A stretch of 64,000 nt of DNA, from positions 62,001 through 126,000 of the forward strand of contig NZ_JANIDX010000006.1 of NCBI RefSeq assembly GCF_026385485.1, written 5' to 3'. The stretch is from Bombella pollinis (GTDB taxonomy: Bacteria > Pseudomonadota > Alphaproteobacteria > Acetobacterales > Acetobacteraceae). The notes under the pieces were generated by a model. It searched no databases and was not told the origin of the DNA. It saw only the letters and a list, made by a program, of their open reading frames with translations. The translations under genes and the position numbers were made by a program. Shown here piece by piece: positions 1 to 8,940 of this stretch; the stretch's first letter is position 1, and every line of letters begins with the position of its first letter.

Positions 1-1
1 G

Positions 2-559
2 GCCCGAACAGGTGAGCATGACCTTTTGGTGATGGACCGTATGTTACCGGGGCTTGATGGACTAAGCATCTTAGAGACGCTGCGTGAGCAGGGGATGACA
101 ATGCCCGTCTTAGTCCTCTCGGCATTATCGGCGGTAGATGATCGTATTAGCGGGCTTAAAGCGGGCGGTGATGATTATTTGACGAAGCCTTTTGTGATGG
201 AGGAATTAGCCGCACGGCTAGAGGCTTTATTGAGGCGGCCTATTTATGGGCGAGCCTCTATGCTGAAGTTAGGGCCGTTGGAGATGGACCTGCTAGAGCG
301 GCGCGTTCGGCGCGAGGGGCGGGAGATTGAGCTATTGCCGCGCGAGTTCCGTTTGCTGGAATATATGATGCGTCGGCCTAATACTGTCCTTACCCGGACA
401 ATGCTGCTTGAGGATGTATGGAATTACCGCTTCGTCCCGCGGACGAATCTTGTGGATGTGCATATCGGTAAATTACGCCGCAAGGTGGATAAGGAGGGTG
501 AGGAAGCGTTAATTCATAGCATCCGTGGGGCGGGGTTCTGTTTGCGTGTTCCGGAGTGA
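2..559 (+). CDS. OmpR/PhoB-family response regulator (5' end outside window)
   Basis: The frame is open to the left edge, so the start is missing and about 35-40 N-terminal residues lie outside. What remains is the second half of a receiver domain, with the phospho-acceptor aspartate in the stretch LLVMDRMLPGLDG and the conserved lysine in YLTKPF, followed by a winged-helix DNA-binding domain that ends in VDVHIGKLRRKVD and IRGAGF. This layout is that of QseB/TorR-like transcription factors. The kinase gene overlaps its 3' end, so the two form a two-component pair. Inference: it acts on the RND efflux operon just downstream, where an 11-bp tandem repeat typical of this family is visible at 2013-2029. 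A GTG at 26 could be mistaken for a start but lies inside the receiver domain. Confidence 0.95.
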   Translation, partial: ARTGEHDLLVMDRMLPGLDGLSILETLREQGMTMPVLVLSALSAVDDRISGLKAGGDDYLTKPFVMEELAARLEALLRRPIYGRASMLKLGPLEMDLLERRVRREGREIELLPREFRLLEYMMRRPNTVLTRTMLLEDVWNYRFVPRTNLVDVHIGKLRRKVDKEGEEALIHSIRGAGFCLRVPE

Positions 560-1979
560 CCTTTTCCGCACCGCAGCGTTCCGGCTGACCTTAGGGCTTG
601 TTGGCATCATCGTGCTGGGCATGTTGTTGGAGCTAGGCCTTCTTTATGGGCAGATTAGCACTTATGAGAAGCTCCGCACCGATGATTTGCTCCGCCGCTC
701 CGCCTCTGTTTTGATGCAGGAAGCTCCGGGTGATTTGGAAATCCGTCTAAAGGAGCGCAGCACAAGCGAGCTACGCGTTTTTCTTAATGCCGCAGCGTTG
801 TTTGATAAAAATCGTCATCCCATCGTAGGAGATATGAAGGCATGGCCTGCTGGGCTTAAGTTTGGCCCGACCATGCAGAAGCTCTCCTTTGTGCTGCCAG
901 ACCATAGCGTTACAGTCATGCGTTTTTTGGTGGTGGAAGTTCCGGGGATGCAGCCGGGGCGGACGCGGCTTTTAGTGCTAGGTCGCTCCCGTCATATGAT
1001 TAACGAGCTATGGCAGGTTGCGCAGCGTTCAGCATTATTTGCGATGGTGCCGGTGGTGCTGTTCGCGTTGTTAGCGGGGATGGTCCTTAGTCGCAGGGCC
1101 TTGGGACGCATTACCAAAATGCACTCCTCTATTGAGCAAATTATGAAAGGCCAAATGCGTGAGCGTTTACCTGTTGGGCGCGGGCATGACGAGCTAGACC
1201 GCCTTGCAGGCTCGGTAAACCGTATGTTGGATAGGCTAGAGCAGCTTATGGGGGAGATGCGCGATGTGGGTAACGATATTGCTCATGACCTCCGCACCCC
1301 TCTAGCACGCGTGCAAGCGCGCTTAGATCGCGTTAATGCTGTGGCGCAGAGTTTGGACCCTTCCATAGAGGATAAAGAGCGTTTTGAGCGTGCGATGGGG
1401 TTATGCCAGCGCGATTTGGAGCAATGTTTCTCCATCATTACGGCGTTATTGCGTATTGGTGAGATTGAGACAGGCCAGCGGCGGGTGGGTTTTCAGCAGA
1501 TGGATATTATGCCCTTGATGATGGATATGGCCGATTTATATGAGCCTATAGCGGAGATGCAGGGTTTATCCCTCTCCGTGGTCCCGCATGAAGGGCCGGT
1601 CCCTCTTTGGGGGGATGCGGATTTATTGAATGAAGTCTTAGCAAACTTACTGGATAATGCACTGAAGTTTACAGCCGCGGGAGGCAGCGTCACCTTACGG
1701 GCGGGCTGTAATGAACTTGCAGAAGCGTGGTTTGAAGTACGCGATACAGGTGTCGGTATTGCTATAGAGGAGCGCAATGCGGTGATGGGCCGTTTTTACC
1801 GTGCAGATAAAAGCCGTCATATCCCGGGGAGTGGCCTTGGTCTCAGCTTAGTAGCGGCGATTGTTCGTCTGCATGAAGCCCGCCTTGTGATTGAAGAAAA
1901 TAATGAGGTGGGCGTGATGAGTGGCACTGTCTTCCGCCTCATCTTCCCTGCCATTACGGCAGAGGATAAAGCTGCTTAA
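546..1979 (+). CDS. Two-component sensor histidine kinase
   Basis: Inner-membrane kinase partner of the upstream regulator. Start chosen at GTG 546, which has a G-rich Shine-Dalgarno stretch (529-536) and overlaps the regulator gene by 14 nt; a GTG at 525 is possible but has no ribosome-binding site. Two membrane helices (about residues 12-34 and 163-182) bracket a periplasmic sensor region of about 130 residues that I do not recognise. A HAMP linker follows, then the H-box DIAHDLRTPL with phospho-accepting His247, an N-box (NLLDNALKF) and G-boxes (DTGVGI, GSGLGLSL). All catalytic motifs are intact. The stimulus is unknown; the neighbouring efflux genes suggest a toxic compound or envelope stress, which is inference. 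Confidence 0.95.
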   Translation: MFRSDLFRTAAFRLTLGLVGIIVLGMLLELGLLYGQISTYEKLRTDDLLRRSASVLMQEAPGDLEIRLKERSTSELRVFLNAAALFDKNRHPIVGDMKAWPAGLKFGPTMQKLSFVLPDHSVTVMRFLVVEVPGMQPGRTRLLVLGRSRHMINELWQVAQRSALFAMVPVVLFALLAGMVLSRRALGRITKMHSSIEQIMKGQMRERLPVGRGHDELDRLAGSVNRMLDRLEQLMGEMRDVGNDIAHDLRTPLARVQARLDRVNAVAQSLDPSIEDKERFERAMGLCQRDLEQCFSIITALLRIGEIETGQRRVGFQQMDIMPLMMDMADLYEPIAEMQGLSLSVVPHEGPVPLWGDADLLNEVLANLLDNALKFTAAGGSVTLRAGCNELAEAWFEVRDTGVGIAIEERNAVMGRFYRADKSRHIPGSGLGLSLVAAIVRLHEARLVIEENNEVGVMSGTVFRLIFPAITAEDKAA

Positions 1980-2012
1980 TGGAGAGGAGGGTATGAGGGG
2001 GGAAGGAAAATA

Positions 2013-2088
2013 AATTGTAACGGAATTGTGTTATTTAAAAATCTTTTCAGATGAAAAGGATTTCCTCTTTCATTCCTCCCGTTATAAT
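2013..2088 (+). promoter_or_regulatory. Putative response-regulator box and promoter of the RND operon
   Basis: The 269-bp gap before the efflux permease holds two copies of AATTGT (2013-2018 and 2024-2029) spaced exactly 11 bp apart, the arrangement usually bound by OmpR/PhoB-family regulators. About 55 bp downstream lies a perfect TATAAT (2083-2088) with no good -35 element, as expected for an activator-dependent promoter. A small imperfect hairpin (2051-2073) sits between them. Role is inferred from spacing and from the adjacent regulator gene. Confidence 0.5.
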
Positions 2089-2248
2089 CTCCTCCCATGA
2101 GATAAAAGCGGCCTAGTTGCGCGCAGTGGAGAGATATAGTGCCCCGTGTGATGAAAAAAGAGACATATGCTTTTTCTACAATATTATGGGGCGGAGTGCA
2201 GCGCGTGATGCAAGGGGGGGGCGCATGTAAGGTAGGTGCGTTAGCTGT

Positions 2249-5200
2249 ATGAATGCGATTGTTCTAACAGCGTTACGGCGGCCTTACACTTTTGTGGTGA
2301 TGTCCATCATCATCGTCATTTTTGGTGTAAAAGCGATTTTGGGAACACCGACTGATGTATTCCCAAATATTAAGATACCTACTGTTGCCGTTGTTTGGTC
2401 TTATACTGGCTTAATGCCGGAGGAAGTCTCAGGCCGTATCGTTTATTATTACGAGCGCGCTTTAACAGCGACCGTGAATAACATTGAGCATATAGAGAGT
2501 AACTCTTATTACGGGCGCGGTATTGTAAAGATATTCTTCCAACCTGGGACGGATGCTGCTGTTGCGCAGACGCAAATTACCTCTGTATCGCAGACGGTTA
2601 TTAAGCAACTTCCCACAGGGGCAACCCCGCCTTTGATCCTGGCATTGGATGCGTCTTCTGTCCCTGTGCTGACCTTGCAGGTGAATAACCCGAATATGTC
2701 GGCTTCGGAGGTCTATAATATGGCCTCCAACCTCATCAGGCCGGAGCTTGTCTCAGTCGCTGGGACGGCCATCCCTAACCCTTATGGCGGTGTGGCAGCG
2801 GATATCATGGTGGATATCGATCCCGTGAAATTGCTGGCTCATCGGCTCTCCCCGGTAGATGTCGCCAGCGCGTTGAATCGCCAGAATATTGTTCTCCCCG
2901 CTGGGGATCAGAAAATTGGGCCGATGGATTTCATGGTGCGGACTAATTCTGCCCCCATGGATATTGAAGCCTTTAATAAGATGCCGATTAAGCAGGTGGG
3001 TAACTCGGTCATCTATATGCGTGATGTCGCTTGGGTGCATAAAGGTGGCCCTCCGCAGACAAATGCCGTGCTTGTCCGGGGTAAGCAGGCGGTGATGATC
3101 GTCATCCTTAAAAGCGGAAATGCCTCGACCTTAGAGGTCGTTAATGGCGTGAAGAAGCTCCTCCCAGATATTCAAAAAACCCTGCCAGAGGGGACGAGCA
3201 TGAACATCCTGACGGATGCTTCTAGCTTCGTAAAGGAATCTGTGGTGGATGTGGTGCGGGAGATGGTCACGGCGGCTATCCTAACAAGCCTTACCGTACT
3301 GCTCTTTCTTGGTTCATGGCGATCGACCGTTATCGTGGCGGTGTCTATTCCCTTAGCGATGTTAGCGGCACTGATTTGCCTAAGCCTCGCTGGGCAGTCC
3401 ATCAATGTCATGACCTTAGGCGGTCTGGCGTTGGCTGTGGGTATTCTCGTGGATGATGCCACGGTGATGATTGAGAATATCGATGCTCATTTGCATATGG
3501 GTAAAGAGCTAGAGCAGGCTATTATTGATGCTGCGAACCAAATTGTTATTCCGACTTTTGTCTCTACAACGTGTATTTGTATTGTTTGGTTCCCTCTTTT
3601 TGGTCTGACGGGTGTGTCCGGCTGGCTCTTTATGCCTATGGCAGAGGCGATTATCTTTGCGATGATCGCGTCTTTTATTTTCTCACGAACTCTTGTGCCC
3701 ACCATGGCGAATTGGCTGCTCGCCGCGCAGGTGCAGCAGCAACGTAATCCCGACCATGGCACGGGGCGGCGAGGTATTTTTGGGACGTTTCAAGAGGCGT
3801 TTGAAGCACGGTTTGAACGATTCCGCCATCTCTATCATGAGGTTCTGTTACGCGCTTTAGCGAACCGGAAGCGGTTTATCATTATTTTCCTCTCTGGGGC
3901 GTTATCGTCCTTATTATTATTGTTATTTGTCGGGCAGGATTTCTTCTCGGAGATTAAGTCCGGCACGATGCAGATGCATTTTCGCGCTCCGATTGGCACA
4001 CGCATTGAGGAAAGTGCCAAGCTTAGCGGCCTTGTAGAGAAGAAAATCCGTGAGACATTGCCCGGCCAAGTTAAGTTGATTGTCAATAATTGTGGTTTGC
4101 CGATGAGCCAGATGAATCAGGCTATGGTCCCTTCACCGACAACGGGCGCGCAAGATTGTGACGTGACCATCCAATTAGCGGAATCCGAAAGCCCCGTTGC
4201 AACATACCGCAAACAGTTACGTAAGGCGTTGAGTACGGCCTTCCCCGGTATGGTCTTTACCTTCCAGCCGGGGGACTTGACGGCAAAAATCCTCAATTTT
4301 GGGCTGCCATCACCGATTGATGTACAAATTGTCGGGCGTAATTTGCAGGATAATTACGCCTTTGCAGTCCGTTTAGCCCAGCGGCTGCGGAAGATTCCGG
4401 GGGCGGTGGATGTAAGTATTCAACAGCCGATGACCCAACCAACCATGCTCATCAATGCACGGCGGAGCTTTGCGCTGGGGACGGGCGTTTCCGAAAAAGA
4501 TATTGCCTATAACGTGCTGACGACCCTCTCGGGTAGTTCTCAGGTGGGGCAGACTTATTACCTCAATGCCCAAGGGACATCGCAGCTGATTGATGTGCAA
4601 GCCCCAGCGAATTATTTGCAGACGCTTAATGATCTCCAAAAGGTGCCGATTGATAAAGGCGATGGCAACCCGCAAAACCGGACCATGCAGATTATGGGGG
4701 GCTTGAGCCAGATTGTGCAGACAGGCACGCCCGCTGAGGTCTCACATTATAATATCATGCCGGTTTTTGATATTTATGTCGCGCCAGAGGGGATAGACCT
4801 TGGCAGTCTATCGCGGGCTGTAAAGCGGGAGGTAGAGGCTGTGCGGGCAGATTTGCCCCGTGGCTCTAGCATGGTAGTGCGTGGGCAAGCTGTGACGATG
4901 AACAACGCTTATATTCAGCTCATTGGTGGGTTGTTGCTCTCTATCGTGCTGGTTTATTTGATTATTGTTGTTAATTTCCAATCATGGTTGGACCCGTTTG
5001 TGATTATTATGGCCTTACCAGCTGCTTTGGGAGGCATTGCGTGGAGCTTATTCCTTACACATACGACCCTCTCCGTCCCAGCCTTAACGGGGGCGATTAT
5101 GTGTATGGGTACCGCAACAGCTAATGCAGTGCTGGTGGTCGCCTTCGCACGGGAGCGGTTGGAGGACCATGGCGATGCCATTTTAGCGGCCTCCGAGGCG

Positions 5201-5428
5201 GGGTTTGAGCGTATTCGCCCCGTGTTAATGACGGCTCTTGCCATGATGATTGGTATGATTCCTATGTCCGTCAGTAATTCCTCCAATGCAGCTTTAGGGA
5301 AGGCGGTGATTGGCGGGTTGCTGATGGCTACTGTGGCAACATTACTGTTTGTTCCCTGTGTGTTTGCTATGATTCATGGTGGTGCCCCGAAGGGGAAACG
5401 GGCTGTTACGCAAGGAGAAACGGTATGA
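2249..5428 (+). CDS. RND efflux transporter permease, HAE1-like
   Basis: Inner-membrane proton-driven pump subunit, 1059 residues, the usual RND length. The N-terminal helix is followed by a large periplasmic loop, helices around 340-480, a second loop and C-terminal helices from about 910. The TM4 aspartate pair of the proton relay is present (Asp402-Asp403 in GILVDDATVMIEN). The TM10 lysine that completes the relay in AcrB (Lys940) is replaced by alanine (Ala958 in GTATANAVLVV), unlike in the MdtB/MdtC-like pumps elsewhere in this window. First gene of a three-gene operon and joined to the adaptor gene by an ATGA overlap. Permease-first order is less common than adaptor-first. Substrate unknown. 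Confidence 0.95.
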   Translation: MNAIVLTALRRPYTFVVMSIIIVIFGVKAILGTPTDVFPNIKIPTVAVVWSYTGLMPEEVSGRIVYYYERALTATVNNIEHIESNSYYGRGIVKIFFQPGTDAAVAQTQITSVSQTVIKQLPTGATPPLILALDASSVPVLTLQVNNPNMSASEVYNMASNLIRPELVSVAGTAIPNPYGGVAADIMVDIDPVKLLAHRLSPVDVASALNRQNIVLPAGDQKIGPMDFMVRTNSAPMDIEAFNKMPIKQVGNSVIYMRDVAWVHKGGPPQTNAVLVRGKQAVMIVILKSGNASTLEVVNGVKKLLPDIQKTLPEGTSMNILTDASSFVKESVVDVVREMVTAAILTSLTVLLFLGSWRSTVIVAVSIPLAMLAALICLSLAGQSINVMTLGGLALAVGILVDDATVMIENIDAHLHMGKELEQAIIDAANQIVIPTFVSTTCICIVWFPLFGLTGVSGWLFMPMAEAIIFAMIASFIFSRTLVPTMANWLLAAQVQQQRNPDHGTGRRGIFGTFQEAFEARFERFRHLYHEVLLRALANRKRFIIIFLSGALSSLLLLLFVGQDFFSEIKSGTMQMHFRAPIGTRIEESAKLSGLVEKKIRETLPGQVKLIVNNCGLPMSQMNQAMVPSPTTGAQDCDVTIQLAESESPVATYRKQLRKALSTAFPGMVFTFQPGDLTAKILNFGLPSPIDVQIVGRNLQDNYAFAVRLAQRLRKIPGAVDVSIQQPMTQPTMLINARRSFALGTGVSEKDIAYNVLTTLSGSSQVGQTYYLNAQGTSQLIDVQAPANYLQTLNDLQKVPIDKGDGNPQNRTMQIMGGLSQIVQTGTPAEVSHYNIMPVFDIYVAPEGIDLGSLSRAVKREVEAVRADLPRGSSMVVRGQAVTMNNAYIQLIGGLLLSIVLVYLIIVVNFQSWLDPFVIIMALPAALGGIAWSLFLTHTTLSVPALTGAIMCMGTATANAVLVVAFARERLEDHGDAILAASEAGFERIRPVLMTALAMMIGMIPMSVSNSSNAALGKAVIGGLLMATVATLLFVPCVFAMIHGGAPKGKRAVTQGETV

Positions 5429-6774
5429 CATCGACCTCACAACAGCCATCATCTCCTATGCGTGGTAAGGGGCGTGTGTGGCTTTATGGCTTGCTGGCTG
5501 TGTTGGTGGGGCTGGTGGTTATCGGCTTGCTGCAACGGGCATGGCATCATGCAGCCTTAGAGCGGGAGGCGGCTGATGAGGCCATTACCCGCGTGGTGTT
5601 AATTAAGCCACAGCCCGGCCCTGCCACGCGTGAGGTCGATTTACCAGCGAACTTAGCCGCATGGTACGAGGCCCCCATCTATGCGCAGGTCTCCGGCTAT
5701 GTGAAGATGTGGTACAAAGATTACGGTGCGCATGTAAAACGGGGGGATTTGCTCGCAGAGGTCAGCACACCGAGTATTGATGCTCAATATGCAGCGGCTA
5801 AGGCACATTATGAGGTGATTAATGCTCGGTATAAATTGGCGTTGATTACCACCCAACGTTGGACGGCTTTACGCAGCACGCAGGCGGTCTCGCGCCAAGA
5901 GGTAGATGTGCAAGCCGCTAATGCAGCGGCCCAACGGGCCGAGTTGGATGCGGCGGCTCATGAGGTAGAGCGTGTCGAAGCGTTGGAGAACTTTAAGCGG
6001 ATTGTTGCCCCTTTTGATGGCATTGTAACCTCGCGTTTAGTCAATGTTGGGGATTATGTTAACGCCACAGGCGGCAATATGAGCGCACGTGGGGCTATGG
6101 CGGAGTTATTCTCTGTTGCGGATGTGCATAAAATCCGTGTTTTTGTCTCTGTCCCGCAGGATTTTGCGAGTGTCATCTCCCCTAAAATCAGTGCGGATTT
6201 AAGCGTGCCACAATATCCGGGGCGTTCCTTCAAGGCGCGCTTTTTAGCCACGGCGAATGCGTTTAATGCCGCCACACGCACGGTGACGACGGAGCTTGTG
6301 TTGGATAATCCCGATGGGTTGCTCTGGCCCAACTCCTATGCGACTGCGCATATTCATGCCCCGGGGGATACGAATATTCTCATCGTCCCGACCAATGCGC
6401 TTATTTTCCGTGCACAAGGGATGCAGGTGGCTAAGGTTGTTCATAACCACATTACTTTGCTGAATGTGCAAGCGGGGACGAATTATGGGATGACCACGCA
6501 AATCCTTTCAGGCTTATCAGCGGAGGATGAGATTGTGGCTAACCCTACTGCGGATATGTTGGATGGCGATGAGGTAAAGGTCGTGACACCAACACGGGGT
6601 TATAATGATCATAAACCTAAAGAAGCCCCAGCGGTTAAAAATGTCACATCGAATGATTTACGCCGCGTGGGGGCTATGCCGCCGCCTGATGAGAATAACA
6701 CGGATGATGCTGATAAAACGGGGGGAGCGGTGCATGACAAACCGGCTGTGCCCTCACAGCAGGAGCAGCATTAA
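5425..6774 (+). CDS. RND efflux periplasmic adaptor (membrane fusion protein)
   Basis: Adaptor that bridges the permease and the outer-membrane channel. One N-terminal membrane anchor (about residues 18-36), a split lipoyl/biotinyl-type domain (first half about 83-114, second half around KRIVAPFDGIV), a helical hairpin between them, and a beta-barrel region with the family-typical TAHIHAPGD segment. The last 60 or so residues are a charged, proline-rich tail with no recognised fold, which is longer than usual. It overlaps the permease by 4 nt (ATGA) and the downstream lipoprotein gene by 1 nt (TAATG), so the three are translationally coupled. Confidence 0.95.
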   Translation: MTSTSQQPSSPMRGKGRVWLYGLLAVLVGLVVIGLLQRAWHHAALEREAADEAITRVVLIKPQPGPATREVDLPANLAAWYEAPIYAQVSGYVKMWYKDYGAHVKRGDLLAEVSTPSIDAQYAAAKAHYEVINARYKLALITTQRWTALRSTQAVSRQEVDVQAANAAAQRAELDAAAHEVERVEALENFKRIVAPFDGIVTSRLVNVGDYVNATGGNMSARGAMAELFSVADVHKIRVFVSVPQDFASVISPKISADLSVPQYPGRSFKARFLATANAFNAATRTVTTELVLDNPDGLLWPNSYATAHIHAPGDTNILIVPTNALIFRAQGMQVAKVVHNHITLLNVQAGTNYGMTTQILSGLSAEDEIVANPTADMLDGDEVKVVTPTRGYNDHKPKEAPAVKNVTSNDLRRVGAMPPPDENNTDDADKTGGAVHDKPAVPSQQEQH

Positions 6775-8381
6775 TGGCGGGGCGTTTATGGGGGCGGGTG
6801 TCGTTAGTGATAGGCGGGCTTTCGTTATGCCTGACTTCGTGTGACCTTGCCCCTCATTATCATACGCCGCATTTTATTTATCCTGATGGGTGGGCTGGCA
6901 AGGGCATTATGGGGGATGCTCAGCCCGCTGATGCTATTGAGCGTGGGCAATGGTGGACGCTCTTTCATGATCCGCAATTAGATGATCTAGAAAAACGTTT
7001 GGAGGCCTATAACCCAGACCTTCAAGCCGCGGCTGAGGTTTTTACACAAGAGCGCGATATCGCACGGGAGACTGAGAGCCGTCTGTATCCGCAATTAGCC
7101 GGTGGCGCACGGATGAGTCGTAATAAGCAGTCGGAAGGGCGGCTCTTTTTACGGCGTAGCAACAATACGCCTATTTATGAGTCGAACGTAGCCTATAGCG
7201 GTGCGGCAACATGGGAGCCGGATTTTTGGGATGCTATCCGCAACCAAAGTCATATGCAAAAGAACTTGGCACAAGCTGGGGCGGCACAATATGCGTTGAC
7301 GCGTTTGTCGCTTCAAGCGGAGTTAGCGTCCAATTACGTTACGTTGCGCGGGATTGATGCACAGCTTGCCGTGTATGATGATTCCATTCGTTATTTCCGC
7401 ACAGCGGTGGAGATTACGCGCTTACGGCAGGGCGGGGCTATTGGGGCGGGGCTGGATGTCTCGCGTGCTGAGAACCAACTTTATGATGCAGAGGCCGCTA
7501 AGAGTGACCTCATGGCGGCACGCCAGATAGAGGAACATGCAATTGCTGTCATGGTTAATATGGTGCCGGCAAGTTTCCATATCGAGCCGATTAAAGACAT
7601 CCGCATGCATTTCGGGACAATCCGTGTGCAGAGCGGTTTACCCTCTACGCTGTTGGAGCGGCGGCCTGATGTCGCGGTGAGCGAACGGCAAATGGCAGCC
7701 GCAGCACGGGCGATTGGCGTCTCGCGTGCGGCCTTTTATCCGCATATCGTCATTAGCGCGACTGGTGGGTTTGAAGATTCAGGGTTTGACCTTGCCAGCA
7801 TTTCACGTGCGTTTTGGCAAATTGCGGTGCAAGCGGTGGAGCCTCTTTTTACAGGCGGTATGCGCCGTGCGGCTTTACAACGGGCATGGTCGCAATATCG
7901 GGAGCGGGTAGATGCGTATCGCGCGACTGTATTAGGTGCCTTTCAGGATGTAGAAGATGGTCTTAGTGAGACCGGGTTATACCACCAAGAGCAGCTCCAG
8001 CAGCATCAAGCTGTCGAAGCGGCTTTACGGACCCAAGCCATGACCATGGCCCTTTATACTGGCGGGTTGAGCAATTATCTGGACGCGCTGGTGGCACAGC
8101 AAGATGCGCTGAAGGCACGTTTATTAGAGGTCCAAGCGCAGATGAAGCAGGTGCAAGCGACAGTGCGGCTTATTCGCGCTCTAGGGGGTGGCTGGTCGGA
8201 TAAATTATTACCCGATATTAAGAGTATCGACCCGATTGGCCCGCTGCAATATAAGGGCCTGCATCATGCTCGCCCTGCGGGGGAGGTGCCCGTGGGGGTG
8301 GCGCAGCATGGCTCGGAGATTGAGCCACCTCTTGCAGAGCGTGACTTTACAGGTGCGCCGCATGAGACAACACATCCTTAA
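6774..8381 (+). CDS. RND efflux outer-membrane lipoprotein, NodT family
   Basis: TolC-like outer-membrane channel of the pump. The signal peptide ends in the lipobox LTSC (Cys23), followed by the usual DLAPHYHTP start of NodT/OprM proteins. Two repeated OEP domains follow, with the hallmark LLERRPDVAVSER in the middle and LFTGGMRRAAL further on. The last 60 residues extend past the normal end of the barrel. Its stop lies only 121 bp upstream of rplK, so the pump operon abuts the ribosomal superoperon. No clear intrinsic terminator separates them, though a 6-bp stem (8412-8428) lies in the gap. Confidence 0.95.
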   Translation: MAGRLWGRVSLVIGGLSLCLTSCDLAPHYHTPHFIYPDGWAGKGIMGDAQPADAIERGQWWTLFHDPQLDDLEKRLEAYNPDLQAAAEVFTQERDIARETESRLYPQLAGGARMSRNKQSEGRLFLRRSNNTPIYESNVAYSGAATWEPDFWDAIRNQSHMQKNLAQAGAAQYALTRLSLQAELASNYVTLRGIDAQLAVYDDSIRYFRTAVEITRLRQGGAIGAGLDVSRAENQLYDAEAAKSDLMAARQIEEHAIAVMVNMVPASFHIEPIKDIRMHFGTIRVQSGLPSTLLERRPDVAVSERQMAAAARAIGVSRAAFYPHIVISATGGFEDSGFDLASISRAFWQIAVQAVEPLFTGGMRRAALQRAWSQYRERVDAYRATVLGAFQDVEDGLSETGLYHQEQLQQHQAVEAALRTQAMTMALYTGGLSNYLDALVAQQDALKARLLEVQAQMKQVQATVRLIRALGGGWSDKLLPDIKSIDPIGPLQYKGLHHARPAGEVPVGVAQHGSEIEPPLAERDFTGAPHETTHP

Positions 8382-8388
8382 TTCTACC

Positions 8389-8494
8389 TTGACGAAGCAG
8401 GGGATAATAGTCTAGGGAACGCCCCTAGTCGAACGCGGGAGGTAGGGATGCTCCCTGCCGTCTTAACCGCGGTTCGGGTACTAAAGATAAGGAG
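8389..8494 (+). promoter_or_regulatory. rplKA promoter and leader region
   Basis: A TTGACG element (8389-8394) matches a -35 box but no convincing -10 lies 17 bp away. Two hairpins follow: CTAGGG/CCCTAG (8412-8428) and a stem with GGTAGGGA against TCCCTGCC closed by a three-base loop, around 8441-8459. In other bacteria the rplK leader carries the L1 binding site that feeds back on this operon. Assigning that role here is inference from position. Confidence 0.4.
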
Positions 8495-8502
8495 TCCCGG
8501 AT

Positions 8503-8937
8503 ATGGCCAAAAAAGTTGTTGGCTACATCAAATTACAGATTCCGGCTGGTAAGGCGAATCCGTCTCCCCCAGTTGGTCCTGCGCTCGGTCAGCGCGGGTT
8601 GAACATCATGCAATTCTGTAAAGAGTTCAATGCAAAGACGCAGGGTCTTGAGCCCGGGATGCCGATCCCGGTCGTCATTACGGCTTATGCGGACCGTACC
8701 TTTACGTTCATCACCAAAACCCCGCCGAACACTTACTTCTTGCTCAAGGCCGCCAAGATCACCAAGGGTGCTCAGACAGTTGGTCGTGCGGCATCTGTTG
8801 GCTCTGTGACGACAGCTCAGCTGCGTGAGATTGCTGAGAAGAAATTCCAAGACATGAACGCAAACGACATTGATGGTGCCGTGCGTATGCTGGCTGGGTC
8901 TGCTCGTTCCATCGGTCTTGATGTGGTGGAGGGCTAA
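8503..8937 (+). CDS. rplK: 50S ribosomal protein L11
   Basis: Binds 23S rRNA at the GTPase-associated centre and is needed for stringent-response signalling. The protein has 144 residues, the normal length, with the proline-rich N-terminal switch region (PAGKANPSPPVGPALGQRGLN) and the conserved RNA-binding C-terminal domain ending in ARSIGLDVVEG. The start ATG has an AAGGAG Shine-Dalgarno. rplA follows after 3 nt. secE and nusG, which usually precede rplK, are replaced here by an efflux operon. Confidence 0.99.
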   Translation: MAKKVVGYIKLQIPAGKANPSPPVGPALGQRGLNIMQFCKEFNAKTQGLEPGMPIPVVITAYADRTFTFITKTPPNTYFLLKAAKITKGAQTVGRAASVGSVTTAQLREIAEKKFQDMNANDIDGAVRMLAGSARSIGLDVVEG

Positions 8938-8940
8938 GAA

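Noticed and set aside
1981..2097. Polypurine and polypyrimidine stretches that could pair as a large stem or form a triplex
   Set aside because: The two arms align only loosely, with many mismatches; not supported beyond base composition.
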